A DNA stretch of 64,000 bases, from positions 4,960,001 through 5,024,000 of the forward strand of contig NZ_CP073714.1 in the NCBI RefSeq assembly GCF_023101145.1. Direction: 5' to 3'. The notes under the pieces are model-generated. The model was not told where the DNA came from, searched no databases, and was given only the letters and a program-made list of their open reading frames with translations. Positions within the stretch are counted from its first letter, which is position 1. The number at the start of each line of letters is the position of its first letter. This document shows positions 28,301-35,208 of this stretch, in pieces. Both the position numbers and the translations under genes were made by a program. Source of the DNA: Paenibacillus pabuli. Lineage in GTDB: Bacteria > Bacillota > Bacilli > Paenibacillales > Paenibacillaceae.

Positions 28301-31177
28301 ATTCCCGCTGGAGCCCATGACTTTATGATCGAAAGTCGCTGCATCACGTTCAAATTTTGCTCCCGCTGTATACTCGGCATAGGCTTGTCCTCTACGTTCA
28401 ACCTCACTTCCCTGATACGCCGGGTCGTCTGGAAATAATCCTCCGCCTGGAATCAGGTAGCCTAATGGATCTTCAGCCTCAATAATAGCCGGCCTTGCAT
28501 TAAAATCTGCCCCATAAATGACTTCCGTAATTTCGCCATGCAGATTCTCCTTCACTTTTACTCCCTCGAAACCGTCCGCCTCTAAAGTGGACCTACGTCT
28601 GTTCATTTCAGCCGATATGGATTCATCTTCAAGTATTGTTTTACCCAAATCTTTAGATGCTTCTGCAAGTTCCGTCCCAATAACACCAATCTGAGATTTC
28701 TTTGCACCTTCGAAATTAAAAGAAATAATACCTGACCTTTCTCCTTCTTTGTTAGCTGTCAAGATCCCACAGTCGATTAACGCATCTACCCGTTCCCTAA
28801 CCCCAACCAGGAAGTTTTCGTCCAAGAAACTAGAAGCACGATCATCTCTCACAGCCTCCATCATCATTTCCAGAATGACAGCAGGGCTGTTCTGCAAGAT
28901 CTCCCCAACGATGAATTCCTCGTCCAGGTATCCAGGGTACGCTTTATTCCCCAACCAGCCTCCACCAACCAATTTGTCCAAGAGTTCGTCTCGAATCATC
29001 GTCGGCCGACCCATATCTCGAATAGACTGAAGAATGTCTTCCATATTCAATTTCTTATGATCTCGGTGCAATTCAAGTGGTTTATCTGTTAGATGCAATT
29101 GCTTCAGATTATCCTTCTTGCCATACGATTTTAAATTTCCGAGCAGGGAAGGACGTATCAATTCTTTCTCAGCCAACTGGTCCTCAAACTCAGGTAACCA
29201 TATATCATGGGCCAACGCTCTCTCTGCCGTTGTTAATTCAGTCTTATAACCATTAAAGGATGTTTTTCTTTCTGCACTTTCCTCCATGTTGGGAATGAAC
29301 AGGTTCCTGTTTTCTAATTTTGCAGTATGGAATCTTTCCTCAATATAGGTATCGAGGCTACTCTGCCTTTCACCTAGAGAAAAATTGCTAAGTAATTCAA
29401 GAGCCTCTACGGATACTCGTTTACCTATTGTACTTTCCCTTTCTACATACCCTGGGATTTTGCTGATCCGTCTGCTTTCTTGCAGATCTCTGAAAACGAA
29501 ACCATACTCTGTACTTTCGCGGTAAGCCTGGTCCGCCTCACGATCAACAGTACTTTGCACCACATAAATCCGCCGAGCCTCAGGACGCTCATATTCAATA
29601 TACATTCTCTCCAGATAAACTCTCTGAGCCGTAGTCAGATCATTTATGATGTTCATATCTTCAGCATGATCCCGAACAGCCCATGGAAAATGCCTTTTCA
29701 CATCGGTAATTGATTCTATATCCCTTTTGGCTAAAATAATGTCCGATTCTATAGTTGAAGGATGCTTGTCTATAATTCTGTGAGCTTGCATCGGATGCCA
29801 TAGAATATCACTTGGACGAAGTACTGGCTCATATCGATATCGATCACGGCTGCTTTGACCGAGATCATCTTGGAGGTGAAGTCTCTTATCGATTTGGCGT
29901 GCACCTCTAATATCCGTATGGAGAAATGTGGGGTATCGACGGTCCTTCAGTTTGGCAAGCACATTCTTATGAGTCATCATCTCATACTCGATGTCGCGAG
30001 CAGCTTGATTCAATTGTGACAGGAACATGCTCTCTTCAATGTCCCTGAAGGCTTGAGCAATTTTCCCCGTGGTCATCCCACTAAACGATGTCTCTCGTAT
30101 AGTACCACCCAGCGTTCGCATGAGAGCCAGCTGGGAAGTGTTATACACTCTCGTACCTTGAGGGCTCGTCCGATCAATATGCATATACTTTATTTCTTGA
30201 AATCGGCGAATAAAAGCTGTAGACATTTCTGAAAAAACAGATAAATGCTGGTCATTGTAAATCCTTGCCCCGATAATGGCAGCTTCTTCAGTAAATGTCT
30301 CCTTATTGCTATCTCTTAACCCAAGCAGGTCCTGATACAGCAGCTCTACCTCTTGTCTGCTTACCTTCTGAGACTGAATACTTTCCTCGAGCACTGTGGT
30401 CCTAAAATGATCTTGGAGTGCTTGCAACAGAAAATCGTTCTCCGTTGTTCGTCCGATAATCTTCTTCACTTCCTGGAAAACCTCTGCCACATCCATATCC
30501 GGTTTATCATTTCTGACGGAGTGTACTAATCGCTTAATCACCAATTCAGATTGACTGTCTTCCTCTGCGCTATCTGCATAGTCCGCAATCATCCCAAAAT
30601 CGTTAACCCTGAAACTGATTTTACCAGGCTCCAGCTTGTCCAAATTCTTCACAAAGTTACGTGTAAGACCCAAATTGCGCACAATCTTCAGCTCTTTGTC
30701 GTTATCCACACGCCAGCCTTCTGTCATGTCTTCATCGACGGCTGATTCTTTCTCGTTATTTGGTCTATGACCTTCTTGCTGATGATCCATCTCCAAAGCT
30801 TCAATCAAGGCAGCTCTTTCCATCTCAAATGAAAAATCCATGATATTACCTTGTTTAGTGGTTGAGCCCGATCCTTCTGAGGAACTATGTAAAATTCCTT
30901 CTTTACCTTGTTTGGCATCACCCAGAACAATAAATCGTTCTTCTCCTTCAAGATCCTTGCGAATTGCTTCCACAAGCTGGTGATTGAACCCATGAGAAAT
31001 TGATCTTGCCATGTAGAAATCAAGCATTAGGACACTTGGATAACGGCTGTAAGGCATATATATAAATCGATAATCCTCTGGCCTGCTTCCTGTAGTTCCA
31101 ACAGTGAACAGGTAACCATACTGAGTTGTCGTATAATCTATAACGGTAAAATCGTACTGGTTGACTACTTGACTCAC
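25283..31177 (-). CDS. Giant repeat fibre-like protein (about 1964 residues)
   Basis: The GTG at 31177 lies about eight bases past GGAAGGGGG; an earlier in-frame GTG at 31243 would place the 5' hairpin inside the gene and is less likely. Residues 1-90 are beta-rich. From about 150 to 1800 the protein is made of degenerate repeats of about 18-20 residues with a charged R/E face and a motif like EYSIG-x4-R (for example FTEKYSIGTFKIRQ and FNESYSIGLIEPRK). Inside are four 15-residue copies of GGTNLKYGDVPVEIV and three of ADKPQYGxxEENLL. The last 140 residues form a concanavalin/LamG-like domain (FSVDFKVDTDTDGDGAGIIF, KWEKDKWYTLSVSV) that ends early, after YDLTGTD. The architecture suggests a very long stalk carrying a binding tip. 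No family recognised. Confidence 0.75.
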   Translation of the reverse strand: MSQVVNQYDFTVIDYTTTQYGYLFTVGTTGSRPEDYRFIYMPYSRYPSVLMLDFYMARSISHGFNHQLVEAIRKDLEGEERFIVLGDAKQGKEGILHSSSEGSGSTTKQGNIMDFSFEMERAALIEALEMDHQQEGHRPNNEKESAVDEDMTEGWRVDNDKELKIVRNLGLTRNFVKNLDKLEPGKISFRVNDFGMIADYADSAEEDSQSELVIKRLVHSVRNDKPDMDVAEVFQEVKKIIGRTTENDFLLQALQDHFRTTVLEESIQSQKVSRQEVELLYQDLLGLRDSNKETFTEEAAIIGARIYNDQHLSVFSEMSTAFIRRFQEIKYMHIDRTSPQGTRVYNTSQLALMRTLGGTIRETSFSGMTTGKIAQAFRDIEESMFLSQLNQAARDIEYEMMTHKNVLAKLKDRRYPTFLHTDIRGARQIDKRLHLQDDLGQSSRDRYRYEPVLRPSDILWHPMQAHRIIDKHPSTIESDIILAKRDIESITDVKRHFPWAVRDHAEDMNIINDLTTAQRVYLERMYIEYERPEARRIYVVQSTVDREADQAYRESTEYGFVFRDLQESRRISKIPGYVERESTIGKRVSVEALELLSNFSLGERQSSLDTYIEERFHTAKLENRNLFIPNMEESAERKTSFNGYKTELTTAERALAHDIWLPEFEDQLAEKELIRPSLLGNLKSYGKKDNLKQLHLTDKPLELHRDHKKLNMEDILQSIRDMGRPTMIRDELLDKLVGGGWLGNKAYPGYLDEEFIVGEILQNSPAVILEMMMEAVRDDRASSFLDENFLVGVRERVDALIDCGILTANKEGERSGIISFNFEGAKKSQIGVIGTELAEASKDLGKTILEDESISAEMNRRRSTLEADGFEGVKVKENLHGEITEVIYGADFNARPAIIEAEDPLGYLIPGGGLFPDDPAYQGSEVERRGQAYAEYTAGAKFERDAATFDHKVMGSSGNRESVLHTEFNMGGASRDRYGTINEEYTLGGTNLRQMLLNTEYLIGAPKLREGYSKEHEGMGTIPTREALFTEKYSIGTFKIRQLYFNESYSIGLIEPRKAAIDIDYSLATLIWRPSLLSKDYSISSVNPRDGEAEIRNTLGSSWERESAMDIEFNAGMRRTWESTLESGAPVGKREDLYGLVQHEVSLAFTEMKPSDLDDMLLADSIKREGQLSVEIISDNMNRFSFMLEENHSTRIMKDASVHEVESEVVKLRFSQLNDEGTYGSKGIRDTDFIELIYDSKKDEKESALEDILVVGSKNSRIVLIGESLLSIHLYRDAINFNNDVIFASKNTQDSYLHETIESVKEKIANLEEQLVADKPQYGYLDPVLPLGGTNLKYGDVPVESVGGTGLSYGDIPIEIVGGTNLKYGDVPVEIVGGTNLKYGTIENLLSADKPQYGNMEENLLADKPQYGHLEENIFGLKNAKDSFLHSQLLGLKNGKEADLIQTIDLNKEGRSAFQHNNLFGRKGERWAHIHETVDDVIKLRNGSLDHDMFYGNKGLRESILEMERVGFQYKQLDLIQSEYAYLKTRDGHIEGDSFISSRSSYEAYNHQLNSGMSLLRSTTLDWEHVTAGKVDRHGHSHEMESGAADQRAGEHFDGIYGTTLQRFAFSDDEVSYGHSSPYTSYIVNDGETFGSKLIDPAYLSKNDFEGITEERETRIERDLPTGIANARLSEIEDPDRLMASFEERCSQVITGFIFAERPEKRAEYLEQLHAFLPERTTHLMEIYHEAKMEPRDSFTLTDHPVAHRESTDAYIPMMDTMAQGLIFDYSDDLLDRGMDPEDWEGGLGVPEDYDPNDPFNVYYPYSKDMDALELSQSDDWNKFGKGDWDRDRLIGKFYSKEDTKDISGWYRNNFLAETYKFSVDFKVDTDTDGDGAGIIFKYFDENNYWMFMVHGGDSDNSLDMRTPMQLYKIVAGNSTAVGSPMQPFKWEKDKWYTLSVSVMENKLQIYTDSKLQYDLTGTD
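26935..27190 (-). repeat. Tandem 45-bp and 39-bp coding repeats inside the giant fibre gene
   Basis: Four units encode GGTxLxYGDxPxExV (15 codons) and about three encode ADKPQYGxxEENLL-type units. Units differ at silent positions, so they are not a very recent expansion. Confidence 0.75.
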
Positions 31178-31199
31178 CGTCACTGCCCCCTTCCAATAG

Positions 31200-31240
31200 A
31201 AAAAGGGAACCCCTGAGTGGAGTCTCAGAAAGTTCCCTCT
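31200..31240 (-). terminator. Hairpin with T run between the 31279 gene and the giant repeat gene
   Basis: Minus-strand AGGGAAC/GTTCCCT arms with an inner CTGAG/CTCAG stem followed by TTTTTCT. It ends transcription from the operon 34773-31279. It also lies immediately after the expected start point of promoter 6, so it would form the 5' end of that transcript. Confidence 0.7.
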
Positions 31241-31247
31241 CACTGAA

Positions 31248-31277
31248 TCTATACGATTCAGCTTTCATTCAGTTCAA
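31248..31277 (-). promoter_or_regulatory. Element ECF-type promoter 6 (TTGAAC-N16-CGTATAGA)
   Basis: Minus-strand TTGAAC at 31272-31277, 16-base spacer and CGTATAGA at 31248-31255. CTGAAT/ATTCAG arms flank the -10 box. It points to the giant repeat gene, about 70 bp downstream beyond a hairpin. Confidence 0.75.
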
Positions 31278-31278
31278 T

Positions 31279-32415
31279 TTATGCAGTATAGCGGACTTCT
31301 TTCAGAATCGCCACGCCCATACGCTGGTTAGCAGACAGATTCATAAAGTTCTGTGCTGTATCTGTATCGAAGTAACGATACACTTCTTGATCCCATGACT
31401 TGCCTTCCACATCAATGATCAATTCATCGAGGTGAAGGATATTATGCTTCGTAACCGCAATGCAGTTATCGAATTGACCACGATAGCCCTCATAAGGATG
31501 GACCACATAGATTGGAGACAAGTGATATTTGGAAGTCCATTTCGATGCCTGGAAGCCTTGTGGTTCCAATTCCAGACCTGTATCCCCCAATTCCGGATCA
31601 AGATAAGCTTTACCTTTCGGTGGAGCTTGTGTAATAAAGGAAGGATAATGCTGCTGAAATTCAATACCTGATTTGGTTTTCAACATCTGAAGTGTGTTGT
31701 TACCAGCAGAAGTATACTGACCATAGTAGTATGTTCCCGTTTTAGCAATCTGAGAAATGTCCGGTTCCTCAATCACGGCCCCGGCTGTCAGCATCACGTT
31801 TCCGTCTACATCATTCAGGTTGTACTTGAACGGTTTCAGGGCTCCAGCATATAAGAATGATTTTTTGTAATCAAGGAAGTTCACCGCAGGGTCTGCAACA
31901 AGCACCATCGCCAAGCGGTTGTTCATAACATTGACGTACATATATACAGGTTTCTCTTTATTCCGATCCGTTGGTGTATAGTTTTCCAATGCCCATTGGT
32001 AAAGTACCGGGTGACCTGTCAGCTTGAACGTAGGTCGGGTTGTAACCGGTAATGTAGTTGGCTCACTGCCCTCAAGTCCTTCAAGCAGCTGTACAGTTAA
32101 CGTACTATGCTCCTCATAGGCTGGAACAGGTGCAACGACGCGTGGTACCAGGGCGTGATTGATGAAGCTTACATAAAATTGTTTGGTGATTGGAGTCGCT
32201 TGAGTACCAATCGTCATAACTCCACGAAGAATAAGCTCTTGAACGCGATCATTACTGTCCTTTTCCTCGTAAAATACTTCCCACAGGTTTTGTTCCTGAG
32301 ATTCACCTGCAGTGGTTTCGAATGGGAAGTTTTTAAAGCCTGTCACTTCCTCCTTCAGTTTTGTCAACACGTCCTGGGAAGTGGTGATTGTCTCTACATA
32401 CTTAAAATTTGCCAT
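31279..32415 (-). CDS. Tail-associated protein, SPxxxVHxxEGxRG family
   Basis: A 378-residue protein, clearly homologous to its upstream neighbour (32432-34351). Shared segments include GxYTSxGxxxxxMLKTxSxxxFQxxYPxFI, then FQxSxWTxKYHxSPIYxVHxxEGYRG and DELIxD. The family motif YHLSPIYVVHPYEGYRGQF lies near residue 305. The mid-region strand pair VYMYVNVMNNRLAMVLVADP is also found in the other paralogues. It is the last gene of the operon behind promoter 7. It is probably a structural baseplate or fibre component. Confidence 0.78.
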   Translation of the reverse strand: MANFKYVETITTSQDVLTKLKEEVTGFKNFPFETTAGESQEQNLWEVFYEEKDSNDRVQELILRGVMTIGTQATPITKQFYVSFINHALVPRVVAPVPAYEEHSTLTVQLLEGLEGSEPTTLPVTTRPTFKLTGHPVLYQWALENYTPTDRNKEKPVYMYVNVMNNRLAMVLVADPAVNFLDYKKSFLYAGALKPFKYNLNDVDGNVMLTAGAVIEEPDISQIAKTGTYYYGQYTSAGNNTLQMLKTKSGIEFQQHYPSFITQAPPKGKAYLDPELGDTGLELEPQGFQASKWTSKYHLSPIYVVHPYEGYRGQFDNCIAVTKHNILHLDELIIDVEGKSWDQEVYRYFDTDTAQNFMNLSANQRMGVAILKEVRYTA

Positions 32416-32431
32416 TGTGTAGTAGTCCTCC

Positions 32432-34351
32432 TTATTTTATCTCTTTCAAAAATGCAATGGTGATGACATCTGGTGATGGGGAATGCTTGAACAGATTCAA
32501 CGGGCTCTTGATACTGAAAAATTTATAAATCTCTGTCCATGTGCCCAGAGAAGGGTTAGACTTATCTTTCATAATCTCTGTATCTACGATTAATTCATCA
32601 CGATTGACCAAATTATGATCATATATCGCAACAACGCCGTCCATATATCCTCGATACCCTTCAGCCTGATGGACAAGGTAGATTGGACTTGCATGATATT
32701 TTCCTGTCCAGAGGGACTTTTGGAAACCATCCGTATCGACAACAAGTTTGGACAGCCCCGGAGGAAGTGTACCGACAGAAGGATAATTTGGAAGATGCGA
32801 AATAAAGGCCGGGTAATAACGTTGGAACAGCACGTTACTGCGTGTCTTCAACATGGACATTGAATCCATGCCATTTGAAGTGTACTCACCATATTTGGCG
32901 TACATATCCGGATTAAGGTCTGTCAGAATATCCTTTTTCGTATAACCTGTCATATCCGTCCGCAGATCACCCATACCTACCGTAACCCCGAAGTTCCCAC
33001 CATGGTCAAAGTCATTGAATGGAACAATTTTGCCTATGTATCCAAAACTGCGATAGTAGCTATGGATATTCGGTGAAGGGTCACCTTCAAGAACAACGAT
33101 AACCCGATCATTGTTTACGGATAGCGTATAAGCTACCAAGTAATCTGGTCTGCGTTTTTTGTTAGGCAGCCAAGACGTTGTAGAATCTCGCCCATGAAAA
33201 AAGCGTGCTGCCGGGCTGACAATTTCTGTTTTCCCGTCGTAGTCCAGCTTCCACTGGATTGTTGGCGGAGTGAATGTCTTGACTATCGTATCGGTATTCC
33301 ACATTTCATAGATTGCTTGTGCTTTGGCTTGATCAGTAACTGTAGGTGTTAGCCCCGGTTTAACCGTAGCTGGATCACAAGCCCCTATATATGTGGTCGA
33401 CGAATCTCCACTTGCGTTAATACCCTCAAAGCCTTCGCCGTAAAAAATGTTAATGTAGTTCCAGTCATTCGTGGGTTGCTCAAACATAACGGAGTACTCT
33501 CGAACAGGAATTCCTGTGGGTACCGTTGGCCTACCTTTAACTACTACTCTTGAAGGCACATCATGAACAGGATCAGCAGTGTAATAACGCTCCGTGAACG
33601 TATAATTGGACTTACCGGGTTCTACCAAACTGTTCTTTAAAGTTGTCCAAGAGCTATAATAGTCGTAATATCTGACATACTCCCACTGATAAGCTGTCTT
33701 CAGAGCATAGTTCCAGTCATCTGGAAGTTCCGTGACCAGTTCGAATTCATTCCAGTCATCCAGATAAACTACGTCACCAGTACTAAGAGTCTGTCTCTGC
33801 TTTACAATATACGCAGTAACACCATCAGGTTTGGTCAAGTCTGTTACCAATGTAGCAAGCTGATTAGGAATATCTACAAAAATATTATCCCCGTTCTTAT
33901 CTGTATAAGAAAACTGAACAACTTGGATCTTTCTCCCGGTTTTGTAATTACCATAATCCTTTTGATTGACTTTTGGACGATCACTGCCTTCCACGATTGG
34001 ATCCCAATATACTGAACTCACTTCATAAAGAAAACCATCATCTTCAACGGCTGGTGTTCCATCTTTAAGTTTAAGCTTAGTGTAATCAGGAATTTTAACC
34101 ACGTCATACAAGTTACCATCCGTATGAAGGTACTTCCCTTGAATGTTAGGGCGGGTTTTTGGAGTGTATGTTACCCAAAAATCCTGTTCGGCCTCATAGA
34201 CTTTTTCCCAACGATTTGCATCCAAGCCGCCTTCTACTCTGGGAATGTCAGCACTCACAATTTCATGGGCCAACGTGTTGATCAGATTTTGTGCTTCCGA
34301 CTCTCCGTCAATAAAGGCGGCAAAGTTCGTCTGCGGTTTTTGCAGTGCCAT
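32432..34351 (-). CDS. Tail-associated protein, long member of the SPxxxVHxxEGxRG family
   Basis: About 639 residues from the ATG at 34351 after AAGGAGGG. The C-terminal half (from about 330) matches the 31279-32415 protein, with motif YHASPIYLVHQAEGYRGYM near residue 555. The N-terminal 330 residues contain an extra beta-rich domain with many Tyr/Asp/Trp residues (FWVTYTPKTRPNIQGKYLH and SVMFEQPTNDWNYINIFYGEG). No enzyme motif seen. It lies in the operon 34773-31279. Confidence 0.75.
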   Translation of the reverse strand: MALQKPQTNFAAFIDGESEAQNLINTLAHEIVSADIPRVEGGLDANRWEKVYEAEQDFWVTYTPKTRPNIQGKYLHTDGNLYDVVKIPDYTKLKLKDGTPAVEDDGFLYEVSSVYWDPIVEGSDRPKVNQKDYGNYKTGRKIQVVQFSYTDKNGDNIFVDIPNQLATLVTDLTKPDGVTAYIVKQRQTLSTGDVVYLDDWNEFELVTELPDDWNYALKTAYQWEYVRYYDYYSSWTTLKNSLVEPGKSNYTFTERYYTADPVHDVPSRVVVKGRPTVPTGIPVREYSVMFEQPTNDWNYINIFYGEGFEGINASGDSSTTYIGACDPATVKPGLTPTVTDQAKAQAIYEMWNTDTIVKTFTPPTIQWKLDYDGKTEIVSPAARFFHGRDSTTSWLPNKKRRPDYLVAYTLSVNNDRVIVVLEGDPSPNIHSYYRSFGYIGKIVPFNDFDHGGNFGVTVGMGDLRTDMTGYTKKDILTDLNPDMYAKYGEYTSNGMDSMSMLKTRSNVLFQRYYPAFISHLPNYPSVGTLPPGLSKLVVDTDGFQKSLWTGKYHASPIYLVHQAEGYRGYMDGVVAIYDHNLVNRDELIVDTEIMKDKSNPSLGTWTEIYKFFSIKSPLNLFKHSPSPDVITIAFLKEIK

Positions 34352-34362
34352 CGTCACCCTCC

Positions 34363-34773
34363 TTATCTCAAAAATTTGATGTTGTACCAGACCGACTTGG
34401 CTTCAGCCACCACGCTCACGAAGTCAAACTTAATGGTCGTTTCCGCCGGAATCGGGTAGACTATTCCGAAACTGTTACCCATGGATACCGACTCTGGAAG
34501 CTCCTTCGTATAAATGGTGTTGCACACCTTTTCGGTCCCGATCGTCAGTTCCCAGTAATCGCCGACACAGTAGTGACTCGCAGCAAATGCAATGCTCAGA
34601 AACTCCGTATCATACGCCAGAGTGAACGTATCGGACTTGGTGGTCTTGGCCGCCGGAATGTCCAACATCTGTCCCCGAATGAAAGGGATCGTCTTTTTAC
34701 TGAAGTGTGGGTACGGCAGCTCGCGCACTTTGTCGATAACGCCACCCGCGATGTAAGAAACATTAAATGCCAT
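34363..34773 (-). CDS. Hypothetical tail/baseplate protein
   Basis: The protein has 136 residues and is mostly beta, with strands such as SDTFTLAYDTEFLSIAFAA and IKFDFVSVVAEAKSVWYNIKFL. It has a good AGGAGG site and is the first gene behind promoter 7. Position right after the hub suggests a distal-tail or fibre-attachment protein, but I recognise no family. Confidence 0.68.
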   Translation of the reverse strand: MAFNVSYIAGGVIDKVRELPYPHFSKKTIPFIRGQMLDIPAAKTTKSDTFTLAYDTEFLSIAFAASHYCVGDYWELTIGTEKVCNTIYTKELPESVSMGNSFGIVYPIPAETTIKFDFVSVVAEAKSVWYNIKFLR

Positions 34774-34791
34774 GGAACCACCTCCTACATG

Positions 34792-35208
34792 CTATATACG
34801 ATTTACGCTCGTTCCAGTTAAGCGTCCTTCGTCATCATAATTTAGACTAATATTGTAGGTGAACATCGCCTCTCCGCCTGGATCGAACGTGCGGGCAGTT
34901 ACCTGTGTTAACCGAAAAAATTTATAATAGTCATAATCCGGGTGGGAGTAGCCCACCCCGGTAGGAAAGTCCTCTTCATCCTCGGAGCCGAACTTCATCC
35001 AGATTGAAACTTTCCATTCCGATTCGTAGAAGAGGTCTGCTCCAGTCACCCTGTCCGGGTCCTGCATATGTTCCCGATATAATGTGACGGAAGGTTCCCC
35101 CTCAAGAGGAGAACTGTTCGAATTTGAAGTACTGCTATACTTGCGTAATTCCCGGTGGATTAGATCCAGCACAGGAAAAACAATATTTTCATTCACGATG
35201 CCGGCCAT
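34792..35208 (-). CDS. Baseplate-associated protein, unknown
   Basis: About 138 residues from the ATG at 35208, which overlaps the hub stop codon (TAATG), so translation is coupled to the hub. It has an N-terminal helix (VFPVLDLIHRELRKYSS), a Ser/Asn linker and a beta-rich C-terminus ending in NYDDEGRLTGTSVNRI, a YD-like strand also seen at the ends of two fibres of this element. Coupling to the hub suggests a baseplate part. Confidence 0.65.
   Translation of the reverse strand: MAGIVNENIVFPVLDLIHRELRKYSSTSNSNSSPLEGEPSVTLYREHMQDPDRVTGADLFYESEWKVSIWMKFGSEDEEDFPTGVGYSHPDYDYYKFFRLTQVTARTFDPGGEAMFTYNISLNYDDEGRLTGTSVNRI
34793..34822 (-). promoter_or_regulatory. Element ECF-type promoter 7 (CTTAAC-N16-CGTATATA)
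   Basis: Minus-strand CTTAAC at 34817-34822, 16-base spacer, CGTATATAG from 34800 leftward. It lies inside the end of the 34792-35208 gene and about 20 bp before the 34363-34773 start. The -10 differs from the main form by one inserted TA. Confidence 0.7.

Noticed and set aside
25283..31243. Longer start at 31243 for the giant repeat gene
   Set aside because: It would put a terminator hairpin inside the coding region and has no ribosome site; the GTG at 31177 has a strong one.
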